Below, piece after piece: positions 35,701-43,528 of a stretch of 64,000 nucleotides of DNA. Source of the DNA: JAITMY01 sp031549685. GTDB taxonomy: Bacteria > Bacteroidota > Bacteroidia > Bacteroidales > UBA932. The position numbers and the translations under genes were made by a program. Every line of letters begins with the position of its first letter. Positions within the stretch are counted from its first letter, which is position 1. The stretch covers positions 1 through 64,000 of the forward strand of contig JAVBPG010000008.1 of assembly GCA_031549685.1 (NCBI GenBank). The letters run 5' to 3'. The notes below the pieces were generated by a model that saw nothing but the letters and a program-made list of their open reading frames with translations, had not been told where the DNA came from and searched no databases.

Positions 35701-36214
35701 GCCCTACGCTAAGGTCGTTGCTATCCCATTGTGCACCCGTGTTGCCGCTTGTTTTTGATAGCCCCATTCGATATTTTCCAGCCGTAGATGCTTTTACAAA
35801 AACAGCGCCTTTCCGCCCTGTTCCCAGATTGCCCGAATCAAATGTGCCAAAGTAATCACCGCTGCCGATGGCTTCGCTTACGTTGATGAGCATGGCAATG
35901 TAAATGCTGCCTGTAGTAATGTTTGATGTGAATGGATAGTTGGCATAATCGGCGGAAGTATTTTTGCTATCGCCTTTTATGAGGGAAACAGTTTTCCCTT
36001 TTCCAGAACTTCCGTAACCTGCGTAGCTAAGCTGGTCGGAAGCGATAGTAATACCTCCGGCGGTACTTACGGTGGTTGTCCACCTCCCGTGCAGGTTAGC
36101 TCGTACGCCCAGCGTATCGCCGACCGTATAGCTGAAGTTCTCCTCCAGCAGCAACGTTGCATGCACCGCGAACGCTGCAAAAATTAAGAAGAATGTGGTA
36201 AATATTTTTTTCAT
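32765..36214 (-). CDS. T9SS-secreted multidomain protein without a recognised catalytic domain
   Basis: 1149 aa. Signal peptide (1-19); a ~235-residue module (20-253, starting TLLLEENFSYTVGDTLG and ending GGMRIATTWDEAL) shared with the 2156-aa protein; a Big_5/SbsA-type Ig domain (~255-365); two or more DUF5018-like repeats; a discoidin (F5/8C)-like domain with FLVEQSADGNTWTAI and TRYVRWTYSD; a second Big_5-type domain; further DUF5018-like repeats; and a C-terminal T9SS type A sorting domain (LYPNPVKDMLSIDL ... KVTINK). Likely exported to the cell surface. Placed between two PL6 genes, it may bind alginate. No catalytic motif was recognised. Confidence 0.85.
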   Translation of the reverse strand: MKKIFTTFFLIFAAFAVHATLLLEENFSYTVGDTLGVRANLHGRWTTTVSTAGGITIASDQLSYAGYGSSGKGKTVSLIKGDSKNTSADYANYPFTSNITTGSIYIAMLINVSEAIGSGDYFGTFDSGNLGTGRKGAVFVKASTAGKYRMGLSKTSGNTGAQWDSNDLSVGQTTLLILKYRLDGNTSNANDSSFLYINPTIGSEEGSPVLRAGDGSDGAIKSFSLKIVKYNPAIKIGGMRIATTWDEALAWADATAPTLSSTLPANNATEVALNTPHITLTFNEAVKVATGISSTLSNGGSSDVVTANNFIASGNSISIPVTENFLQASSTYTFTLPANAVSDIAGNAYASPITLSFTTKSASSLSSENAITAFRIPDQVGASAIRNDSVFISVPFGANLSKIRPDSIGLSANARLKSGTSQATDSVDFTQVKKYVVEAENGTTRDWFVKVTLLPNDKADITSFIFTDGIVAINNSDTTIRVRMNDLSDLPRKPKITISPNATISDTTQSYNFASVITYTVTAENGVNQKRWRVIVSDYGTATLPVSYKGSATKSWQNITANGWLADGLGDDGEDGTSGRYPARFNTTGDMLMLRFDKAAEKVTFKARSGSSGKPHRFLVEQSADGNTWTAIKEYVDEMYATSSNYNSYSLNLKFDTRYVRWTYSDKDAANGTNIYFDEVAVNVRPLKATFTPANGAQNVAANTEVKIVFELPIVSINGVAVATHLNNVKLTRVDNSQQVSTNNTLSADRKTLTLAHSGLSSAKEYTISVTGTVAGDGGVSGAFEAVTFKVAATADDVKKDITSFSIAGQTGAAVINAINKTITVPVNESCEVKTATKNVTHNGASCVLIWTKGGAQCPIYYRCTANDGSYADWKISFSFSNDGVIKSQDADILSFSIGNQNGIIDMANKTVAITMPYGTNTTALTPSITISAAASIAPSSGMAQDFTTPVTYVVTAEDTLFKCSWVVTVDVENNPQTLSSECNIRSFKVDGYNGVIKNDSIWIKNLPASTNLSSLAPTVLISDKATVSPASGVAQDFTSPVTYTVTAEDGVTQKVYVVIVSKRNDESTNVENELYKQLRLYPNPVKDMLSIDLPQAITKVELYSISGLLLKKEEGGKISVSSVPNGSCIVKIYTENGIVLTQKVTINK
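33159..33237. repeat. 79-bp exact repeat, copy A
   Basis: Identical over 79 bp to 38241-38319, offset 5082. It lies in the DUF5018-like repeat before the sorting domain of the 1149-aa protein; flanking sequence is also very similar, so the whole C-terminal module is duplicated. Confidence 0.85.
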
Positions 36215-36226
36215 TTTCCTAATTTT

Positions 36227-37747
36227 TTACTGAATTCCTTGAATAGTGTAAGTGTAGCTTGTTCCGATGCCGTTGTGCAAATCGCTTAGCTTAGGTGTAC
36301 CAAACGGTTTTGTGAGGTTGTCGATTTGAAACGCGCCTATATCCTTTCCATTCTCTCGGTTTGTTCCTGTAATATCCTTTATAACAAATGAATATGAACC
36401 TATCCCAACAAGTGGCGGTACGCAGTCATCAAGTACCTTTATGCCGTTTACCGTTTGCAAATCCATCGCAATTTCGTAAAAACCGGTTTCGCTGAAGGTG
36501 CGATTTTTGGTTACAATGGCGTTGTTTACAAACGAAATTCCTGACATCTTTGGTGTGTCGCCGCTGCCCGTGCAGAAGGTTTGGTAAACATCGGTGCGAG
36601 TGTTGTCGTAAAAAATGTTGTTGGCCAGCGTGGTGTTTTTGGGCCAGGTAGATTGTGGTTCGCTGCCCGTGAGCCCAAACAAAATATTTTTGCAGTTGAT
36701 AAATGTGTTGTAGCAAAATTGAACTCCGTCTACCGCCTCGTATCCGCTGTTGCTGGCGTTAACGGCGCCGCGCATAAAGGATAAGGCAGAATTATATTTC
36801 TCGCCCTCTAAATCCTGAAAATAGTTGTTGTATATTTTATGCCCGCGATTTACCACGCGCAAACCTCCTGCCGCTACACCCGCTTTGCCCATAAACACGT
36901 TGGTTTCAACGGTGGCGCTATCGCCATGGCGCAGGCAAAGCGTAGCCTCAATTTCCTGAAACAAGTTGCGACGAATGATGTTGCTCCCCGATTTAATGGA
37001 GATACACTCCACCTCTCCGTTACACCTGTAAAAAATATTGTCCTCAATAATGGTGCGCGACGGGCTTTTTGATGTCCCCGAATAGCCCACGCGAACCGTT
37101 TCGGCCTCATTATCCACCGAGGCAACCGGACGGTACCCAAAGTAGTTGTGGTCAATTCTATGGTAGTTGTTCAAATGGTTTTCTTCGCCGCCGCCGTTGC
37201 CTGTTCCGTCGCCGCTTAGCTGCACGCAGAGCGTAACGCCTGCATCGGTGTTGCGGTTTACAAACAGGCAGTGGTCAACACGGTTGTACTGCCCGTAAAA
37301 AAAGAACCACTTTCCGGCGTTGCCCGTTGGGATGTCGGAACCATCGAACACGCAGTTGCTCACACGCGAATGGTAGGCGGCCAGCGTGGCGCTCCCCGCC
37401 TTGCGGAATTCGCACAGCGTTGACGCGTTGGTAGGCTTAAACACGAATCCGTGTACCTCCAGGTACTGGCCGTATATGGCTAAAATAGTACCCGAGGCCG
37501 CATTTTTCAGAATGGCATTTCCGGGATTTTTGGCCATTAGCACTATGGGCTGTGTGGCTGTTCCTGTGCCGTTAAGGGCAAAGCTGCCGGCATACGTGCC
37601 ATCGTTAACCCAAATGGTATCGCCGGCCGAGCGAGAGGCAAGGGCGCTTGTAAGTTGGGTTGCATTGCTTACCGTAACCGATGCTGCCTTGACGCACGGA
37701 GTAAGAGCAATAATCAGCGAGATGAGCGAGATTTTTTTGACGAGCAT
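36227..37747 (-). CDS. Alginate lyase PL6 (single-domain, second)
   Basis: 506 aa. Signal peptide MLVKKISLISLIIALTPCVKA; the LTPC stretch lacks the usual small residue before Cys, so a lipoprotein is unlikely. The PL6 core has Glu245 and Glu247 in NGEVECISIKS, catalytic Lys252 and Arg273 (LCLRHGDSA). The region after Arg differs from the other three copies (HGDSATVETN instead of HGHRN), which may shift substrate preference. It lies between the 1149-aa T9SS gene (12 bp) and the acetylesterase-containing T9SS gene. Confidence 0.92.
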   Translation of the reverse strand: MLVKKISLISLIIALTPCVKAASVTVSNATQLTSALASRSAGDTIWVNDGTYAGSFALNGTGTATQPIVLMAKNPGNAILKNAASGTILAIYGQYLEVHGFVFKPTNASTLCEFRKAGSATLAAYHSRVSNCVFDGSDIPTGNAGKWFFFYGQYNRVDHCLFVNRNTDAGVTLCVQLSGDGTGNGGGEENHLNNYHRIDHNYFGYRPVASVDNEAETVRVGYSGTSKSPSRTIIEDNIFYRCNGEVECISIKSGSNIIRRNLFQEIEATLCLRHGDSATVETNVFMGKAGVAAGGLRVVNRGHKIYNNYFQDLEGEKYNSALSFMRGAVNASNSGYEAVDGVQFCYNTFINCKNILFGLTGSEPQSTWPKNTTLANNIFYDNTRTDVYQTFCTGSGDTPKMSGISFVNNAIVTKNRTFSETGFYEIAMDLQTVNGIKVLDDCVPPLVGIGSYSFVIKDITGTNRENGKDIGAFQIDNLTKPFGTPKLSDLHNGIGTSYTYTIQGIQ

Positions 37748-37761
37748 TTTTGCTTTAGATT

Positions 37762-37837
37762 GTCATTGCGGGCTCGACCCACAATCTGTTGAAAAAAAGT
37801 GTTTTGCGAGGAGATCCCGTGTCGAGCACGGGATGAC
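37762..37837. repeat. REP-like intergenic repeat
   Basis: GTCATTGCGGGCTCGACCCA.., internal CTGTTGAAAAAAAG, then ATCCCGTGTCGAGCACGGGAT and GAC. Close copy of the unit at 32672-32750. Confidence 0.72.
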
Positions 37838-37849
37838 AGTATTGTTGTT

Positions 37850-40800
37850 TTACTTGCTTACGGTAACTTTTTGCGTAAGCGTGGCTCCGCTTTCGGTGTA
37901 GATTTTTACAAGGTAATTTCCGTTTGGCAAATTGCTAACGCTGATGTTTTCTCCGCTTTCCTGCTTCAGCAGCAGGCCGCTCATGCTGTACAGCTCAAGC
38001 TTGGTAATGTCCTGCGGCAGGCTGACGCGCAGTACGTCCCTTACGGGGTTGGGGTAAATGCGCAGCTGCTTGTACAGCTCCTCCTCCACGCTTGTGGGGT
38101 CGGATTTTTTGTTGACAATAATGATGTACGTTTTTTGCGTTATGCCATCCTCGGCGGTAACGGTGTAGCTAACGGGCGAAGTAAAATCTTGCGCCACGCC
38201 GCTGGCAGGCGATACGGTAGCTTTATCCGAAATTAAAATGGTGGGCGCAAGAGAGCTGAGGTTGGTGCTTGCGGGTAAGTTTTTAATCCAAATGCTGTCG
38301 TTCTTAATCACGCCGTTGTTGCTCCCTATTTTGAGGGAGCGAATGCTGCACTCGCTGCTTTTTTCCACGGGTGTTCCCCCCTCGTTGAGGTTAAGGGTGT
38401 CACGCCCAATAGCCAGCTTGTCGAATGTGAGCGCGGCAATGCCCGCACTGTTTTTTAACCACGGGCCAACGTAGAGCGTATCCTTGCTACCGGCCGCTTG
38501 CCTTACGTAGGCATCGGGGCCGTAGGTTAGCTTGCTTGCGCTGATGCTGCTTGCACCGTAAAGTACAATGGTGCTGCTATCGTGCGCATACAGCTCGACT
38601 TTCGACAGCGGAATTTGAGCATTGCTTTCGTTGTAAAAATAGTCCTTCAACTCGCGACCCCACTCGGCCTTCGGTAGCGCAATTTTTTGGTTAAACTTTA
38701 CAGCAATGGTATTGCTGCTTTTGTTTACAAAGAACACTTTTTGCACGTTGGGCGGATTAATCAGATCTTTTTGCACGCTGTAAAAATCGCGTGCAACCAG
38801 GTTGTAGTAACGGGTATAAAGCAGCTCGTAGCCTTCGGGGGTGTAGTGGCAGCTATCGTAACGAATGGGAATGCCCACGTGGCTCATTACCTCTACATCG
38901 CTGTACGTGTCCTGTAGCTTGCGCTGCACCTCGCGCATTTCGGAGCCGTAGGTTCCGGTGCCGCATCCTGTGTTGAGCTGCCCTACGTATATTTTTTGCA
39001 GCGCGGGGTAGTCGTTTTTCCAGGCGCTGCGCAGGGTGGCGAATTTGCCTGCATACGAAGTGTAGGTGCCGTTTTGGTTGGCCTCGCCCTGCACCCAGAT
39101 AATGGCGCGTATGTGGTTTTGTACACCGGCTTTTTTGGCGCGGTACAGGCCGCGTCCGTATATGCTGCCAAGGTCGTAGTGGTCGGATTCGGAGGGCAGG
39201 TTTTCTTCGATGGAGGTGCCGCCAACGGCGATGTTCAAAATGAGCGAAGGCCTTTTGTGATTTCTCAGTATGTTTCGGGCCAATACGTTGCCCGAGTAGC
39301 CCACGTAGTGCTCCACGTTGTACGACGATCCTTTGGAGTTGGCCTTGCCCCAGGTGGCAGCATTGGCATCGTAGGTGCCATCCTTATACATGCGGCCAAA
39401 GGCGCGGAAAAAGTCGTTGAGGCTATCGCTTGGAGTGCTTGTCCCCGACGAAACTGCGTTGCTTTGCCCCGAAATAATGTAAATATCGCCGGCCACCACG
39501 TTGCTTGCAAGCAGCTCCTCGCTCGACATGAGGTTCGTTTTGTACTTGAAGTCAAAGTTGCTGAGCTCGGCGGGAATTTTTATGTGTAAATCAAATAGGC
39601 CAACGTTGTTTTCGAAAGTAATATTTTGACTTACGGTTTTGTAAAGGTTTCCGCCTTTGTAGGCCGAAAGGGTAAGCGTGGTAATCGCCGCAGTGTTGGC
39701 GCTGCCGGCAAGCCGTACCGTACCGCTGTCGGGCAGGGCGGGGTAGAGCTGCATATTCAGCGGTTTTTCGGTAATGGTTAGCGGCTCAAAGTTGTCCCAT
39801 CGTATGTTGTCGATGCTGATGGCTGCGGCCGATTTGTTTACCATCTTCAGCGTTGAGCCCGCGCCTGCGTTTACGCTCATGTCGGGCGATGTTGCCTCGG
39901 TACCCGCTTTTACCTCGGCTACTTTTGCATTGTTTACCTGAATTTCGATATTGGCTGTGGCCGCGCTTTGGTAGTCAAATCGCAAAAGCGAAACGCCGTT
40001 GGGTATGCTGGTGTACAGCGTGCCGTTGGATTCGAGCGTAGCGGCTTTGCCCTCCATGGTGGCTGCTTTTGCCAGGGTGTAATTCCATGTAATACCGCCG
40101 TTGGCAAACGATCCGCTGCCCGCGCTTGCGCTAAGGTTCGAGGCTGAAAAATTTTCGATGTGTGAATAGCTGTGCCGCACCACAAAATAGCTTGCGCTGC
40201 TGGTGTCGCTCACGTAGTGGTTGTCAAACGCTGCTACTTTATAAAAAATGCTGTCGCCTTCGCTTGCCTGAATATCGCTGCTTTGGTAGGTGTTGCCTGA
40301 GATTTTCGACATGCTTAAAGCGTTAACCACTCTGCTGGCGCTTTTCCCCCACAGCACTTTTGCAAATGCCACCGAGTCGTCGCTGTCGGTAATATCGGCC
40401 ACAACGCGCGTGCTGCTGCCCGCGTCGGGGTAGTGCGGAGTGGTTCTAACGTTGGCAACGCTGGGCTTGTTGCTTCCCACAAATGAGGTTAGCGACAGGT
40501 CGTCGAAGTAGAGCGTGCCCGCCCCGATTTGGCAGCTGTACGTGGTAATGCGCAGCTGCAAGGCCGGCGAGAGGTCGTTAACCACCACCACATATTCCGT
40601 CCAAGTGTTGCCTTGGGGTTGCGGAAAATCGGCGAGTAGCGTACTTGTGCTGCCCACCATTTTTTCCACTTTAAAGCTAACTCCTGTAACGCCCGACGAG
40701 CCTCGAACCCAAAAACGAAGCACGCCTGCGGTACGAACTACAGGAGTTGTTATAGATTTTCCTTCGCAGCGGTCGGTTGCCTCGGTAATGTTGAATGCAA

Positions 40801-41725
40801 ACGACCTGTCGCCGTTGTAAAGACCGTGATTTACGCTGGTAGATGTGCCTCCGGTGGTTACCATGCCGGAGGTAAGCGTGGCGGCGCAACCTTCACGAAA
40901 ATGGTACTCGGGCAACTCAACCGTTTGAAAGCCGTACAGCACTTCATACTCCCTGGAGCTGCCATTGCGGGCAATGGAGCTGTAAATATGCGGACAGGCA
41001 TCGTTACCCTTGTTCCACAGCAGCGCCACGCTGCTGCCCTTGGTTTCGGTGGTGGGAGTGAGCGTTTTTAAGCTTGTTCCGGTGGGCACAACTACGTTAA
41101 TTGTTCCGGCTACAGTATCAATTATTGAAGCGCCGATTTGCCCGGGGACCTCAAATTTGGTAATGCCCGTGCAGGTTTGGCAGCCCGCCGAAGCTCCGGA
41201 ATTTTTCGTGAGAGAAATATCGTCCAGCAGCATAAACGCACCGCTGGTTTTACCTGCCGAAAAGGTAGCGTAAATCAAAATTTTGAGGCTTGACGAGCTG
41301 TTAATATCGCAGGAAAATTCGCTCCATCCGGTGCTTTTGTGCGGAATATCACCGTCTAAAATTGTTTTTACTATGGTGGTGTCGGAGCCAATAATGGTAC
41401 AAACATGCAAGTCGCAATACACGGTATTGGCGTTGCGGGTTAGCCAGAATTTGAGCGTTCCGGCGTTTGATACGCTTTGCGTTACAAGTGCTCTTTGTAG
41501 CCCCGTGTCGGGGTCGGTAGAGGTGCTCGACGGTAGCCCGAACTTAACGGCGTAGGCTCCGCTAAAAGTTCCGTGATTTAAGCTGTTTGAGGATTGGGAA
41601 TTTTTTATCCACCCCGAAGGAGCCCCGCTGGTAGCAAACCCCTCCTGAAACCAATACTCCTGAGCCTTTGCGGCCAAAGATGTAACTACCAAAATCGCTA
41701 TCAAAAATATTTTTTTCATGCTCAC
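37850..41725 (-). CDS. T9SS-secreted protein with a SASA-type acetylesterase domain
   Basis: 1291 aa. Signal peptide (1-22); two carbohydrate-binding-like beta-sandwiches (~24-175 and ~272-415, ending LDDISLTK and FDDLSLTS); a short DUF5018-like repeat between them; further Ig-like regions; a SGNH/SASA esterase domain (~742-985) with nucleophile Ser755 in ISGQSNAV, GGTSIEE, IIWVQGEAN, and Asp957/His960 in RYDSCHYTPEG; an Ig-like domain; a DUF5018-like repeat; and a T9SS sorting domain (~1217-1291, IYPNPVRDVLRV ... KVTVSK). It would remove acetyl groups from a polymer at the cell surface; acetylated alginate is the likely target. Confidence 0.87.
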   Translation of the reverse strand: MSMKKIFLIAILVVTSLAAKAQEYWFQEGFATSGAPSGWIKNSQSSNSLNHGTFSGAYAVKFGLPSSTSTDPDTGLQRALVTQSVSNAGTLKFWLTRNANTVYCDLHVCTIIGSDTTIVKTILDGDIPHKSTGWSEFSCDINSSSSLKILIYATFSAGKTSGAFMLLDDISLTKNSGASAGCQTCTGITKFEVPGQIGASIIDTVAGTINVVVPTGTSLKTLTPTTETKGSSVALLWNKGNDACPHIYSSIARNGSSREYEVLYGFQTVELPEYHFREGCAATLTSGMVTTGGTSTSVNHGLYNGDRSFAFNITEATDRCEGKSITTPVVRTAGVLRFWVRGSSGVTGVSFKVEKMVGSTSTLLADFPQPQGNTWTEYVVVVNDLSPALQLRITTYSCQIGAGTLYFDDLSLTSFVGSNKPSVANVRTTPHYPDAGSSTRVVADITDSDDSVAFAKVLWGKSASRVVNALSMSKISGNTYQSSDIQASEGDSIFYKVAAFDNHYVSDTSSASYFVVRHSYSHIENFSASNLSASAGSGSFANGGITWNYTLAKAATMEGKAATLESNGTLYTSIPNGVSLLRFDYQSAATANIEIQVNNAKVAEVKAGTEATSPDMSVNAGAGSTLKMVNKSAAAISIDNIRWDNFEPLTITEKPLNMQLYPALPDSGTVRLAGSANTAAITTLTLSAYKGGNLYKTVSQNITFENNVGLFDLHIKIPAELSNFDFKYKTNLMSSEELLASNVVAGDIYIISGQSNAVSSGTSTPSDSLNDFFRAFGRMYKDGTYDANAATWGKANSKGSSYNVEHYVGYSGNVLARNILRNHKRPSLILNIAVGGTSIEENLPSESDHYDLGSIYGRGLYRAKKAGVQNHIRAIIWVQGEANQNGTYTSYAGKFATLRSAWKNDYPALQKIYVGQLNTGCGTGTYGSEMREVQRKLQDTYSDVEVMSHVGIPIRYDSCHYTPEGYELLYTRYYNLVARDFYSVQKDLINPPNVQKVFFVNKSSNTIAVKFNQKIALPKAEWGRELKDYFYNESNAQIPLSKVELYAHDSSTIVLYGASSISASKLTYGPDAYVRQAAGSKDTLYVGPWLKNSAGIAALTFDKLAIGRDTLNLNEGGTPVEKSSECSIRSLKIGSNNGVIKNDSIWIKNLPASTNLSSLAPTILISDKATVSPASGVAQDFTSPVSYTVTAEDGITQKTYIIIVNKKSDPTSVEEELYKQLRIYPNPVRDVLRVSLPQDITKLELYSMSGLLLKQESGENISVSNLPNGNYLVKIYTESGATLTQKVTVSK
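38241..38319. repeat. 79-bp exact repeat, copy B
   Basis: Identical to 33159-33237. Lies at the matching point of the C-terminal region of the 1291-aa protein. Confidence 0.85.
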
Positions 41726-41812
41726 AAAATAATCGTTGAACTGCTTGCGTTTGTGAGGATATTGTCCATTCTCAGCAACGCCCTAACTTTAATTTTAAAC
41801 CTTTAAATAGGC

Positions 41813-43378
41813 TTACGGTTTTGGGTAGCTGTACCAGCTTACTCCGCACTCGCTAACCTTAGCTGCGCTGTAATTTTTTGCAATATTTTCGTAGTTTACG
41901 GCGCCAACATCGTTGCCGTTGAGTCGCGCGGAGTTGGTAGCATCGGTGGTAACGTAGCTAAAGCTGCCCACGCTGTACAGCGCCGGAATGCAGTAGGCTG
42001 CTGTTCCTGCATCGAGCTTATACAGGCCGTTGGTTTGCGTCATGCGAATGTCCTTTTTTACAATTCCACCGTAGCTCCACGAGGTTGATAGGTTGGCAAC
42101 ATTATTGCTAAACGCAACGCCCGAAATGTCGGCGCCACTTGCCTTAATTGGAGCGTTGGGCATGTTGTAAAAAATGTTGTTGCTTACCTTAATATTTTGC
42201 GGAGCAAGCGTGCCGGTAACGCTGGTGCCGGCCTTGCCCGGGCAGGTGCTGCCCGATGAGTACGAAAAGGTTGACGCAGTGCCCAACTCAACGCTGGCGC
42301 AATTTATGAAGGTGTTGAAGGCTATGTCCACATCTTTGGCGCGAACGTAGGCGTTGAGCGGCTCGCACTCAAGGTCGGTTTGCGCGGTGGGTGTTTCAAA
42401 CACGCCGTTTTGTATGCATAACGCCGAGCGGGTGCCTGTTCCCTTAAGCCCTTCGAAGTAGTTGTTGTAAATTTTGTGGCCATGGTTGATAACGCGCACG
42501 CCGCCGGTATTACTTTGCCCATCGCCAAGAAAAACGTTGCTTTCAATGATGTTACGGTGGCCGTGGCGGCACACCACCATGCCCTTGCACTTGCGAAAAG
42601 TGTTGCGGCGCACAATGTTGTCGCAGGATTTGAGCGATATGATTTCTATTTCGCCATCGAAGTTGTAAAAGTAGTTGTCCTCAATAATGGTGCCGCTTGA
42701 GCTTTGCGAGGTTTTGGAGTCGCCTGGACGAATGCACTCGCCGCCGTTGCCTGCGGGCAGCACCTCGCGGTACCCAAAAAAGTTGTGGTCGATACGGTGC
42801 GCGTTGCTGTGCGAAGCGGAGTTGGATAAATCCACCATCATAAGCACTCCGGCACGATCCTTGTTGGCAAAGTAGCAGTGGTCAACGCGGTTGTTTTTTC
42901 CGTACAGCATTACCCAGCGCTCGCTATCGTCCGAGTCGTTTTTGTTGCGCGAAGTGTTGTTGCAACCGTCCACTACGCAATTTGTTAATCTGCAGTTGTT
43001 GGCAAATACGCTGCTGCTTTCGCGGAAAAGAATCAAATCGCCGGAGGCCGGTTTGCCGTTGCGGAAGCATAGCCCATTAACCTCCACGTAGCTGCCGCCG
43101 ATATTTACCTGAATATCACCTTCGCAAAACACGCTGCCCGAGTTACGAGCAATGAATACAACGGGCTGTGCGGCCGTTCCCGTCGCCTTGAATAGCACCT
43201 GAAAATTGGTGTAGGTGCCGTTTTCAAAAAACACGGTATCTCCAGCCTTTAGCGATGCTGCCTTTAGCGCGTTTTTTAGATCGGTGGCGCTCATGGCGGC
43301 GCTTACCGAACTGTTGGCAGCAAAGGCAGAGTTGCTGTAGGCGAGCAGGAGTAAAAATGTATAGTGAAAAAATTTCAT
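41813..43378 (-). CDS. Alginate lyase PL6 (single-domain, third)
   Basis: 521 aa. Signal peptide MKFFHYTFLLLLAYSNSAFA. PL6 beta-helix with Glu243 and Glu245 in DGEIEIISLKS, catalytic Lys250 and Arg271 (VVCRHGHRN). Members of this family were first named chondroitinase B; in this locus alginate is the substrate that fits all the neighbours. C-terminus CGVSWYSYPKP, no sorting domain. It follows the acetylesterase gene after a 150-bp gap full of repeats. Confidence 0.93.
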   Translation of the reverse strand: MKFFHYTFLLLLAYSNSAFAANSSVSAAMSATDLKNALKAASLKAGDTVFFENGTYTNFQVLFKATGTAAQPVVFIARNSGSVFCEGDIQVNIGGSYVEVNGLCFRNGKPASGDLILFRESSSVFANNCRLTNCVVDGCNNTSRNKNDSDDSERWVMLYGKNNRVDHCYFANKDRAGVLMMVDLSNSASHSNAHRIDHNFFGYREVLPAGNGGECIRPGDSKTSQSSSGTIIEDNYFYNFDGEIEIISLKSCDNIVRRNTFRKCKGMVVCRHGHRNIIESNVFLGDGQSNTGGVRVINHGHKIYNNYFEGLKGTGTRSALCIQNGVFETPTAQTDLECEPLNAYVRAKDVDIAFNTFINCASVELGTASTFSYSSGSTCPGKAGTSVTGTLAPQNIKVSNNIFYNMPNAPIKASGADISGVAFSNNVANLSTSWSYGGIVKKDIRMTQTNGLYKLDAGTAAYCIPALYSVGSFSYVTTDATNSARLNGNDVGAVNYENIAKNYSAAKVSECGVSWYSYPKP

Positions 43379-43408
43379 GTGCGAATGTTGATGTTGTTAA
43401 TTCTTTTT

Positions 43409-43469
43409 GCCATTGCGGGCTTGACCCGCAATCCCATGAGATTGCTTCGTCGTTCCTCCTCGCAATGAC
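43409..43469. repeat. REP-like intergenic repeat
   Basis: CATTGCGGGCTTGACCCGCA followed by ATTGCTTCGTCGTTCCTCCT.. and GCAATGAC. Combines the unit types of 24280 and 26401. Confidence 0.7.
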
Positions 43470-43486
43470 AATGATGTTGAGAGTTG

Positions 43487-43518
43487 ACCCTAACAGGGTT
43501 TTGAGACCCTGTTAGGGT
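43487..43518. repeat. 13-bp perfect inverted repeat
   Basis: ACCCTAACAGGGT (43487-43499) and ACCCTGTTAGGGT (43506-43518) with a 6-nt loop. It lies 11 bp after the esterase stop. On the minus strand no T-run follows; it may still slow transcription or protect RNA ends. Related to the element at 792-824. Confidence 0.7.
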
Positions 43519-43528
43519 TGTATGTTGC

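Noticed and set aside
28767..43378. PL6 genes as chondroitinase B
   Set aside because: The family was named that way, but PL17, KdgF, the SDR reductase, KdgK and Eda beside them make an alginate pathway; no unsaturated glucuronyl hydrolase (GH88) or sulfatase is present.
41813..43378. T9SS sorting domain on PL6 proteins
   Set aside because: Their C-termini (CGVSWY...) are short and lack the YPNP start and the Gly/Lys-rich end of type A sorting domains.
24280..43469. CRISPR array or IS elements for the repeated GTCAT units
   Set aside because: The units are palindromic, irregularly spaced, single per gap and carry no spacers or transposase.
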